This document shows, one piece after another, positions 1-5,321 of a DNA stretch of 6,451 bases; positions within the stretch are counted from its first letter, which is position 1; each line of letters starts with the position of its first letter. Position numbers and translations under genes: made by a program. A model generated the notes under the pieces. The model was not told the DNA's origin, made no database searches, and saw only the letters and a list, made by a program, of their open reading frames with translations. The DNA lies in NCBI GenBank assembly GCA_903879995.1, contig CAIRNW010000194.1, forward strand, positions 1 through 6,451, in the 5' to 3' direction. This stretch comes from an uncultured Bacteroidota bacterium (GTDB lineage: Bacteria > Bacteroidota > Bacteroidia > Chitinophagales > Chitinophagaceae).

Positions 1-157
1 GGTTGGAGGCAAACGCTTTGTCAACTAATAGTGCTTTTGTCAAAAAGAGAACCAAGATGGCTCTCATTCCATAGTAATTGAATCGTTCCCACATTTCAGT
101 GGCAAACAAAACAGCCAGTCCTTTTGGATGGCCTGAAGAAGGAGTGTTGGCAGGCAT
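1..157 (-). CDS. Proton-coupled oligopeptide transporter (POT/PTR2 family), N-terminal fragment
   Basis: This is the first 52 codons of a gene that reads leftward out of the window, starting at the ATG complementary to 155-157. The protein opens [20 protein letters not shown] and continues into [20 protein letters not shown]. The GHPKGL segment, followed by a first membrane helix carrying the ExxERF signature (E21, E24, R25, F26) and YYGMRAIL, is diagnostic of the POT family of H+-driven di- and tripeptide symporters in the inner membrane. In characterised members the ExxERF residues take part in proton coupling. The rest of the roughly 12-helix protein is missing, so peptide specificity cannot be judged. 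It is transcribed divergently from purD across a 101-base gap. Family assignment is secure from this segment; the exact paralogue is unknown. Confidence 0.85.
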   Translation of the reverse strand, partial: MPANTPSSGHPKGLAVLFATEMWERFNYYGMRAILVLFLTKALLVDKAFASN

Positions 158-180
158 AGGGGTATACTTATTTAAGTGAC

Positions 181-211
181 TGAAAATAAAGATTATTATC
201 TAACCCTCAAT
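181..211 (-). promoter_or_regulatory. Candidate Bacteroidota-type promoter for the peptide transporter
   Basis: On the minus strand, ATTG (211-208) is followed by a 19-nt spacer and TATTTTCA (188-181). This compares with the Bacteroidota consensus TTTG-N19-21-TAnnTTTG. The match is partial: the -7 box ends TTCA rather than TTTG. The implied transcript start near 176 gives a leader of about 19 nt, similar to the leaders inferred for the other genes here. No Shine-Dalgarno sequence stands out before the ATG. The assignment is weak because it rests on pattern fit alone. Confidence 0.3.
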
Positions 212-227
212 TACCCGCGGGCTAATT
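209..227. repeat. Near-perfect palindrome in the divergent purD/transporter gap
   Basis: AATTACCCG pairs with CGGG-C-TAATT, giving 9-bp arms that are perfect apart from one extra C (position 222). The core CCCGCGGG (214-221) is an exact palindrome and the most GC-rich patch in an otherwise AT-rich gap. There is no loop, so it is better suited to being a DNA site for a dimeric regulator than an RNA hairpin. It lies between the candidate transporter -33 element and the candidate purD -7 element and touches both. An operator role is inference only. Confidence 0.45.
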
Positions 228-234
228 ACTTTCG
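227..234 (+). promoter_or_regulatory. Candidate purD -7 promoter element
   Basis: TACTTTCG resembles the Bacteroidota -7 box TAnnTTTG at seven of eight positions, counting the two free ones. It would place the transcript start about 18 nt before the purD ATG. There is no TTTG at the expected -33 position (around 204-207), and the palindrome fills most of the spacer. If real, this promoter is either weak or helped by an activator. Confidence 0.3.
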
Positions 235-258
235 CAACTAACTTTTCTGCCTTTTATC

Positions 259-1536
259 ATGAGAATACTTCTATTAGGTTCCGGAGGAAGAGAACACGCG
301 TTGGCCTGGAGAATCAGCCAAAGTCCACGTTGCACTGCTTTATTTATTGCACCCGGTAATGCAGGCACAAAAGAGTTGGGACAGCATTTTTCATTTGGAG
401 TTACAGACTTTGAGGCCATCCGTGCATGTTGCGTGGATCAATCTATCGATATGGTAGTAGTGGGTCCGGAAGAACCCCTGGTAAAGGGCTTAGTGGAGTA
501 TCTGCGTGCAGAACCACTTCTCAAATCCTTATCCATCATTGGTCCGGGACAAGAGGGCGCTGCGTTGGAAGGAAGCAAAGCTTTTGCCAAAGCCTTTTTA
601 CAGCGTCATGGCATACCCACGGCGTCCTACCGGGAGTTTACCAAGGAAAATTATCAGGAGGGGTTAGCTTATCTGCAAAATCATACTTTACCAATTGTAT
701 TGAAGGCAGATGGATTGGCAGCTGGAAAGGGGGTGTTGATTTGCAACTCACACAAGGAGGCGTTGGAAGGATTTGAAGAAATGATTCAGTCTGCAAAATT
801 TGGAGAAGCTGGAAAAAAGGTAGTGGTCGAAGAATTTTTACAAGGCATCGAGATTTCTGTATTTGTGCTGACGGACGGTAAAAACTATGTGTTATTGCCC
901 GAAGCCAAAGATTATAAAAGAATCGGGGAAGGAGATAGTGGTTTAAATACAGGGGGGATGGGTGCCGTGAGTCCGGTTCCTTTTGTGGATGGGACTCTAT
1001 GGAACAAAATAAAAACGCGTGTAGTTGAGCCTACCATTATAGGGTTACAAAAAGATAGTATTTCCTATTGTGGTTTCATTTTTATCGGTTTTATGATTGT
1101 GAAGGACGAACCCTTTGTGATCGAGTATAACTGCAGGATGGGAGACCCTGAAACCGAAGTAGTGATGCCCCGACTTCAAACGGATTTAGTGGAGTTACTG
1201 GCGGCGGCGGCAGCGGGTGAATTAAAAAATCAATCAATTAAAACAGATCCAAGAACTGCTTGCACCGTGGTGGCTGTGAGTGGAGGGTATCCCGAAGATT
1301 ATAAAAAAGGATTTCCCATTCAAGGGTTGGACCAATTACCCGCTTCCTCATTGGTATTTCACATGGGTACACAGCAAAAAGGAGAACAAATTGTTACCAA
1401 TGGTGGTCGTGTGTTAGCAGTTACTGCTTTTGGTAACTCCATTTCGGAGGCTGCTGCAGCGGCACGTACTATTCAAGACGCCATACAGTTTGAAGGGAAA
1501 TATTACCGATCTGATATTGGTTTTGAGTTTAAATGA
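259..1536 (+). CDS. purD: Phosphoribosylamine--glycine ligase (GAR synthetase)
   Basis: This cytosolic enzyme joins glycine to 5-phosphoribosylamine using ATP, giving glycinamide ribonucleotide in the second step of de novo purine synthesis. The 425-residue product is close to the usual length (about 420-430). The N-terminal domain opens MRILLLGSGGREHAL, the family nucleotide-fold signature (7-GSGGREHAL-15). The ATP-grasp domain follows: LEGSKAFAK (103-111), the ATP-binding VLKADGLAAGKGVL (147-160), VEEFLQGIEIS (190-200), and the glycine-rich loop GEGDSGLNTGGMGA (223-236). Next comes the metal- and ATP-binding block EYNCRMGDPETE (289-300). The C-terminal domain has ACTVVAVSGGYPEDY (334-348) and ends with YYRSDIG (415-421). 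No key motif is missing. The ATG at 259 starts directly at the conserved MRILLLGSGG, so the start is secure. It stands alone rather than in a pur operon, and its last 34 bases overlap the convergent transporter gene. Confidence 0.97.
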   Translation: MRILLLGSGGREHALAWRISQSPRCTALFIAPGNAGTKELGQHFSFGVTDFEAIRACCVDQSIDMVVVGPEEPLVKGLVEYLRAEPLLKSLSIIGPGQEGAALEGSKAFAKAFLQRHGIPTASYREFTKENYQEGLAYLQNHTLPIVLKADGLAAGKGVLICNSHKEALEGFEEMIQSAKFGEAGKKVVVEEFLQGIEISVFVLTDGKNYVLLPEAKDYKRIGEGDSGLNTGGMGAVSPVPFVDGTLWNKIKTRVVEPTIIGLQKDSISYCGFIFIGFMIVKDEPFVIEYNCRMGDPETEVVMPRLQTDLVELLAAAAAGELKNQSIKTDPRTACTVVAVSGGYPEDYKKGFPIQGLDQLPASSLVFHMGTQQKGEQIVTNGGRVLAVTAFGNSISEAAAAARTIQDAIQFEGKYYRSDIGFEFK

Positions 1537-2717
1537 ACCCATAACCAACCTGCAGCCAGTGTTGCGGCAAATGCCGTGGAGATAAAAGTAGCGGCGGCAC
1601 CCCAGGTGGTCCAAATAAATCCCGCCAATATACTTGCCACCAACGCCCCAATACTTTCACAAGAGCTAAAGAATCCGAGTGCTGTACCTCTTTCCTCAGG
1701 TGCAGATTGGTTACTCACCCATGCTTTGATTACTCCCTCGGTGGCACCGGCATAAAGACCATAACAACCAAATAAAACTAGTAAACCTTGGATGCCCGGA
1801 CTGGTAGCAAACCCAGCATAGACGCAGGCATACAACAAGAAACCTCCAATCAGCACAGGCTTGAATCCCATTTTATCGGCAAGCGAACCCAGCAAAGGGG
1901 CACTGCTTGCGTAGACCAGATTATAAAAAATATAAACGCCAATGGTAGCGGTATCTGCATCGAGTTTGAGTTGTCCCCAGGTGAAATATTGTCCCTCCAG
2001 CAGGGTTCTCGTGAATAAAATCAGGAAGAAATCAGCACTATTGAACAGCAGAAATATCCAAAAGCCTGGCATTACTTTTTGAAAATTGGGAGCGGCTCTT
2101 TTCCAATAATGGAAATAGGAAAGGAACCCCTTTTTTTGAGTGACCAGCGGAGAGAATTTTTTCTCACGAATCAAAAAGGTCATCAACACGGAGAGTATGC
2201 CGGGAATGAAGGCAAGCAGAAAAAGTGTTTTGTATTCTTTGGGGTATGCGTAAAGAAAGGCGAGTGCCAATAATGGGCCCAAGGCAGCTCCGAAAGTGTC
2301 CATTCCTCGATGAAACCCAAAAACCCGTCCTCGGTTTTCAGGGCTCGCCTCCATCGCTAACATCGCATCCCGGGCTGCAGTGCGAACTCCTTTCCCCAGA
2401 CGGTCCGTGGTTCGTACTAAAAATACTCCAATGGCGCTGCTTGTTAGACCCAGAAGCGGTTTTGAGAGAGCACTTAGTAAGTATCCCCACTGCACAAAGG
2501 GGAGTCGAACCCCTTTTCGGTCGCTCCAGGCGCCAAAACTCCCTTTGCTGATTCCTGCTATAAAATTGACTACGCCTTCCAATATCCCAATGAGCAAAAC
2601 GCTAAATCCAATCTCTTTCAAGTAAACGGGTATAACCGGGTAGAGCATTTCGCTGGCCACATCGGCAACCAGGCTAACCAGCGATAAAATCCAAACGGTT
2701 CGAGTCAATATCCGCAT
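1503..2717 (-). CDS. Major facilitator superfamily transporter (MJ1317-like type)
   Basis: The product is a 404-residue inner-membrane transporter with about 12 hydrophobic segments in two six-helix halves, split by a basic loop near residues 184-215 (REKKF, TQKKG, YWKR). The first helix contains VADVASEMLYPVIPVYL (17-33). Loop 2-3 has the MFS motif A form GAWSDRKGVR (62-71). Helix 4 carries RTTDRLGKGVRTAARDA (102-118), followed by NRGRVFGFHRGMDTFGAALGPLLAL (128-152). The second half has the motif-A equivalent GSLADKMGFKP (277-287) and EERGTALGF (341-349). The SEMLYP, DRLGKGVRTAARDA and GFHRGMDT blocks are those of the MJ1317-like MFS subgroup, whose substrates are mostly unknown; efflux is plausible but unproven. 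I start it at the ATG complementary to 2715-2717, giving MRILTRTVWILSLVSLV. A GTG-initiated extension to 2777 is rejected because it adds an unconserved basic tail running through the mreB promoter. It is divergent from mreB and convergent with purD. Confidence 0.88.
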   Translation of the reverse strand: MRILTRTVWILSLVSLVADVASEMLYPVIPVYLKEIGFSVLLIGILEGVVNFIAGISKGSFGAWSDRKGVRLPFVQWGYLLSALSKPLLGLTSSAIGVFLVRTTDRLGKGVRTAARDAMLAMEASPENRGRVFGFHRGMDTFGAALGPLLALAFLYAYPKEYKTLFLLAFIPGILSVLMTFLIREKKFSPLVTQKKGFLSYFHYWKRAAPNFQKVMPGFWIFLLFNSADFFLILFTRTLLEGQYFTWGQLKLDADTATIGVYIFYNLVYASSAPLLGSLADKMGFKPVLIGGFLLYACVYAGFATSPGIQGLLVLFGCYGLYAGATEGVIKAWVSNQSAPEERGTALGFFSSCESIGALVASILAGFIWTTWGAAATFISTAFAATLAAGWLWVHLNSKPISDR

Positions 2718-2740
2718 ACCTGAAGTTACAGTGAAACGTC

Positions 2741-2771
2741 TTTGAGAAGTTCTTAATTTCCTGCACCTTTG
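2741..2771 (+). promoter_or_regulatory. Candidate Bacteroidota-type promoter for the mreBCD-mrdA operon
   Basis: TTTG (2741-2744), a 19-nt spacer and CACCTTTG (2764-2771) match the Bacteroidota consensus TTTG-N19-21-TAnnTTTG, with a single mismatch (C for T) at the first -7 position. Transcription would start near 2777 and leave a leader of about 20 nt before the mreB ATG. This is the best promoter match in the window, and it lies where a promoter is needed between divergent genes. Confidence 0.6.
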
Positions 2772-2789
2772 TTCCACTACAAAAGGTGC
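2763..2789. repeat. 8-bp inverted repeat over the mreB promoter
   Basis: GCACCTTT (2763-2770) and its exact reverse complement AAAGGTGC (2782-2789) are separated by 11 bases, and the arm centres are 19 bp apart. The left arm covers almost all of the candidate -7 box. The right arm lies in the short mreB leader and includes AAGGTG, the only Shine-Dalgarno-like sequence before mreB, about 9 nt from the ATG. Only the right arm would be in the mRNA, so a DNA operator fits better than an RNA hairpin. Regulation by this site is inferred. Confidence 0.45.
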
Positions 2790-2797
2790 GATAGAAT

Positions 2798-3823
2798 ATG
2801 GGACTTTTTAATTGGTTTACGCAAGAGATTGCAATTGACTTGGGCACAGCTAACACGCTGATCATTCACAACGATGAAGTGGTGGTGAATGAGCCTAGTA
2901 TTGTTGCATTAAATAGAAATAATCCAAAGGAAGTATTGGCTGTGGGAAAGAAGGCATTGATGATGCACGAAAAAACCCACGAGAGTATACGCACCGTTCG
3001 TCCGTTACGTGATGGTGTGATTGCTGATTTCAACGCAGCGGAATTAATGATCCGCGAAATGATCAAATTAGTTTATCCCAAACGTCCGTTGTTGCCACCC
3101 AGTTGGAGAATGATGATTTGTATTCCTTCTTCTATTACAGAAGTAGAGAAGCGTGCGGTGCGCGATAGTGCAGAACAAGCGGGTGCAAAGGAAGTGTATT
3201 TGATTCATGAACCCATGGCCGCTGCGTTGGGAATTGGTATTGATGTGGAAGAGCCCGTGGGTAATATGATCATTGATATTGGTGGGGGTACTACAGGTAT
3301 TACTGTGATTGCATTAGCAGGAATTGTTTGTGATCAGTCGATTCGTATAGCCGGAGATGAATTCACTGCGGATATCATGGAGGCATTGCGTCGTTATCAT
3401 TCTTTATTGATCGGTGAACGTACGGCAGAACAAATAAAAATTCAAGTGGGTGCTGCTTTAAAAGATATTGATAATCCCCCGGATGATTTTGCAGTGAATG
3501 GTCGTGATCTGGTTACGGGTATCCCTAAACAGATTATGGTAAGCTATCAGGAAATTGCAGAGGCACTTGATAAAAGCATCTTTAAAATTGAAGAGGCTAT
3601 TTTGAAAGCACTCGAGCAAACTCCGCCAGAATTAGCTGCTGATATTTATCGTCGTGGGTTGTATATCACCGGTGGTGGCGCCTTGCTACGCGGTTTAGAT
3701 CGTCGGTTGAGCACTAAGATCAAATTACCGGTGCATATTGCCGATGATCCATTGAAAAGTGTAGTGCGAGGCACCGGAATAGGATTGAAAAATTATGATC
3801 GCTATCCATTTATTATGCGATAA
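2798..3823 (+). CDS. mreB: Rod shape-determining protein MreB (bacterial actin)
   Basis: MreB is an ATP-binding actin-like protein that forms short filaments under the inner membrane and guides side-wall peptidoglycan synthesis with MreC, MreD, RodA and PBP2. The 341-residue product has the normal family length. The N-terminal MGLFNWF is hydrophobic/amphipathic and could be a membrane-anchoring segment. Phosphate loop 1 is IDLGTANT (13-20). LRDGVIADF (70-78) and CIPSSITEVEKRAVRDSA (108-125) follow, then HEPMAAALG (137-145) with the expected conserved Glu (E138). Phosphate loop 2 is IDIGGGTTGITVI (159-171), and the adenosine motif is ITGGGALLRGLDRRL (290-304). RGLYITGGG and the C-terminal PVHIADDPLKSVVRGTG (311-327) are typical of Bacteroidota MreB. 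One deviation is Gly167, where the E. coli protein has Glu. It is the first gene of the operon; the gap to mreC is 25 bases. Confidence 0.97.
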   Translation: MGLFNWFTQEIAIDLGTANTLIIHNDEVVVNEPSIVALNRNNPKEVLAVGKKALMMHEKTHESIRTVRPLRDGVIADFNAAELMIREMIKLVYPKRPLLPPSWRMMICIPSSITEVEKRAVRDSAEQAGAKEVYLIHEPMAAALGIGIDVEEPVGNMIIDIGGGTTGITVIALAGIVCDQSIRIAGDEFTADIMEALRRYHSLLIGERTAEQIKIQVGAALKDIDNPPDDFAVNGRDLVTGIPKQIMVSYQEIAEALDKSIFKIEEAILKALEQTPPELAADIYRRGLYITGGGALLRGLDRRLSTKIKLPVHIADDPLKSVVRGTGIGLKNYDRYPFIMR

Positions 3824-3826
3824 AGG

Positions 3827-3856
3827 ATGCAATTAAAACGGAACCACGTTGCGTAA
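3827..3856 (+). other. Nine-codon mini-ORF overlapping the mreC start
   Basis: An ATG three bases after the mreB stop (TAAAGGATG) opens a nine-codon frame, MQLKRNHVA, that ends at TAA 3854-3856. This stop lies just past the apparent TTG start of mreC (3849) in a different frame. It could be a leader that helps ribosomes re-initiate at the TTG, or simply chance. Another possibility is the remnant of a normal mreC ATG start put out of frame by one base, either by real mutation or sequence error. Nothing shows that the peptide itself has a function. Confidence 0.25.
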
Positions 3857-4727
3857 CGTCATCCTATTTATTCGTCGCTATCTTACTTTTTTCACCTTTC
3901 TGTTTTTGCAGATTGTATCGCTATGGTTTTTGTACAGCTTTAATCAGTTTCACCAGGCGCAATTTTTGCAAACAGCTAATGAATTAACCGGAGCTATCAA
4001 TACTCGGTATAAAAATTTTGAAAACTTTTTCTTGCAAGGCGAGGAGAATCGCAGGCTGCATCGCGTCAATGATTCTTTATTGAATTTATTATCGCAGCAA
4101 CTGGTTACACCGGATACCACCCGAAAATTAGTAACTGATACCCTGTTGATTGATTCCACGCGTCAATACCGACGCTATTATTTCAGGCCTGCCAGTGTAG
4201 TTTTTAATTCTACCAACAGTGAAAAAAATTATATCCAGTTGGATCGGGGTTCGCTTCATGGCATCACCGAAAATATGTCTGTACTGAATGCGGATGGTAG
4301 CGCGGTAGGGATTGTTGTGCATGTCAGCCCTCGCTTTGCGCAGGTGATGAGTTTATTGCATGTACGTCAAAAAGTGAATGTAGCGCTTCAAAAAACGGGT
4401 GATTTTGGTACGTTGGAGTGGGATGGAAAAGATCCAGGTTTATTATTAGTAAAAGGATTGCCAAAGAGTGTGCCGGTGAAAGTGGGAGATCCTGTGGTGG
4501 CTAGCCGGTACTCCTTTAATTTCCCACCTGGTTATCCTGTGGGTACGGTGGCTGAAATTATTAGTGATAAGAGTACTAATTTTTATTTACTGAAAGTAAG
4601 GCCTGCGGCTCGGTTTAATAATCTCCAAAACGTTTTTGTAGTGGAGAATTTGCAGTATGCAGAACAAGCTGCCTTGGACCAGGAAACAAGAAAAAAAATT
4701 GAGGACTCTAAAAGAGTATCCCGATGA
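3849..4727 (+). CDS. mreC: Rod shape-determining protein MreC
   Basis: MreC is a bitopic inner-membrane protein whose periplasmic part forms dimers and filaments and binds PBP2, switching on the RodA-PBP2 synthase. The 292-residue product has a short basic cytoplasmic tail (FIRRY), one membrane helix (about 12-30), and a predicted helical coiled-coil region (about 38-85). The paired beta domains run from about 112 to 266. Recognisable family segments are NSEKNYIQLDRGSLHGITE (123-141), the glycine-rich VLNADGSAVGIVVHVSPRFA (145-164), LLHVRQKVNV (169-178), KVGDPVVASRYS (211-222) and FPPGYPVGTV (225-234). The C-terminus is short and charged. The start appears to be TTG at 3849: an in-frame stop lies at 3834-3836, no in-frame ATG precedes the conserved N-terminus, and LRNVILFIRRY looks like a normal MreC beginning. 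The gene overlaps mreD by four bases (ATGA), which suggests translational coupling. Confidence 0.93.
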   Translation: MRNVILFIRRYLTFFTFLFLQIVSLWFLYSFNQFHQAQFLQTANELTGAINTRYKNFENFFLQGEENRRLHRVNDSLLNLLSQQLVTPDTTRKLVTDTLLIDSTRQYRRYYFRPASVVFNSTNSEKNYIQLDRGSLHGITENMSVLNADGSAVGIVVHVSPRFAQVMSLLHVRQKVNVALQKTGDFGTLEWDGKDPGLLLVKGLPKSVPVKVGDPVVASRYSFNFPPGYPVGTVAEIISDKSTNFYLLKVRPAARFNNLQNVFVVENLQYAEQAALDQETRKKIEDSKRVSR

Positions 4728-5260
4728 AAGAAATAGTCAGAAATCTTTTTCGATTAGTCCTCTTTTTGTTTATAGAGGTGTATGTGCTTCATAAAATGCC
4801 GCACTTACATCGGTTTATCTCACCAACACTTTATTTTTTGTTTTTACTCTGGTTACCCTTTTCGGTTTCACCCCGTTTCCTGCTCTGGATTGGTCTTGCT
4901 ACCGGTTTATTGGTTGATTATTTTCTGCAAAGTCCGGGTCTACATGCCTCGGCTTGTCTTTGGCTTTGTTTTCTTCGTCCTTTCCTGATTGGGGTGCTGG
5001 CTCCGCGAGAGAGTAGTGAGTTTAATTACCGGGAACCTTCTGCACAATCCCTGCTTTGGGCCCCCTATCTTATTTACATTACTATATTGACCTTGGTTCA
5101 TCATACCTGGTTAGTGTTTCTGGAGTGGCTAAGTTTTGGATCCTTTGGCGATTTTTTGATCAAAGTGCTGGCCACTACTGCTATCTCACTTTTATTGATC
5201 ATCCCCATTGAATTATTGTTTCCCCGTAGCCTTCGATTTAGAACCAATGTGGGGGGCTGA
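4724..5260 (+). CDS. mreD: Rod shape-determining membrane protein MreD
   Basis: MreD is a small polytopic inner-membrane partner of MreC in the elongasome. The 178-residue product has the usual length (about 160-180) and is very hydrophobic, with about six likely membrane segments: 8-24, 33-49, 52-68, 73-92, 112-135 and 145-166. The clearest family signature is GLLVDYFLQSPGLHASA (61-77), matching the G-x-x-x-D...G-x-x-x conserved stretch of MreD proteins. The N-terminus is basic (MKEIVRNLFR), as is the tail (RSLRFR). Sequence conservation in MreD is low, so identification also leans on position: it starts inside the last codons of mreC (ATGA overlap) and precedes mrdA, the standard mreBCD-mrdA order. 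Nothing appears truncated. Confidence 0.92.
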   Translation: MKEIVRNLFRLVLFLFIEVYVLHKMPHLHRFISPTLYFLFLLWLPFSVSPRFLLWIGLATGLLVDYFLQSPGLHASACLWLCFLRPFLIGVLAPRESSEFNYREPSAQSLLWAPYLIYITILTLVHHTWLVFLEWLSFGSFGDFLIKVLATTAISLLLIIPIELLFPRSLRFRTNVGG

Positions 5261-5279
5261 TTTGGAAGCAAATTTGGAA
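5260..5279 (+). repeat. Short tandem-spaced direct repeat after mreD
   Basis: ATTTGGAA occurs at 5260-5267 and again at 5272-5279, a 12-bp period with four bases between copies. The first copy begins on the last base of the mreD stop codon. The second contains the TTTG proposed as the mrdA -33 element. It may be chance in an AT-rich gap. Confidence 0.3.
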
Positions 5280-5303
5280 AGCCGTTGTTACCAACTTATT
5301 TTG
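5273..5303 (+). promoter_or_regulatory. Candidate internal promoter for mrdA
   Basis: TTTG (5273-5276), a 19-nt spacer and TTATTTTG (5296-5303) match the Bacteroidota -33/-7 arrangement, with one mismatch (T for A) at the second -7 position. The spacing is the same as in the candidate mreB promoter. A start near 5309 would give a leader of only about 13 nt. The 61-base mreD-mrdA gap is the longest inside the operon, so mrdA may have its own supply of transcript as well as read-through from mreB. Confidence 0.4.
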
Positions 5304-5321
5304 CAAATGGTATCGTGATCC

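Noticed and set aside
222..419. 65-codon minus-strand frame across the start of purD.
   Set aside because: It overlaps the conserved purD N-terminus and lacks recognisable features; the divergent gene with a clear family signature is the peptide transporter ending at 157.
426..776. 116-codon plus-strand frame inside purD.
   Set aside because: It is an alternative frame of a strongly conserved enzyme gene with no protein-like features of its own.
1199..1218. Short GCG-rich run in purD that looks like a trinucleotide repeat.
   Set aside because: It encodes an alanine stretch (LLAAAAAG) in a helix where Ala-rich sequence is normal for PurD; too short to suggest phase variation.
2496..2516. tRNA T-arm look-alike on the minus strand: AAAGGGG/CCCCTTT stem around the loop TTCGACT, matching GGTTCRANYCC.
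   Set aside because: No matching acceptor stem, anticodon arm or D-arm at the right distances. The bases encode the conserved motif-A region SDRKGVRLPF of the MFS transporter, so the resemblance is accidental.
2225..2625. Plus-strand open frames of 108 and 81 codons opposite the MFS gene.
   Set aside because: They are antisense to a well-supported membrane protein gene, overlap one another in different frames, and show no recognisable domain.
2718..2777. N-terminal extension of the MFS transporter from a GTG start at 2777.
   Set aside because: The added 20 residues are basic and unlike a family N-terminus, and the extension would run through the candidate mreB promoter. The ATG at 2717 gives a normal beginning.
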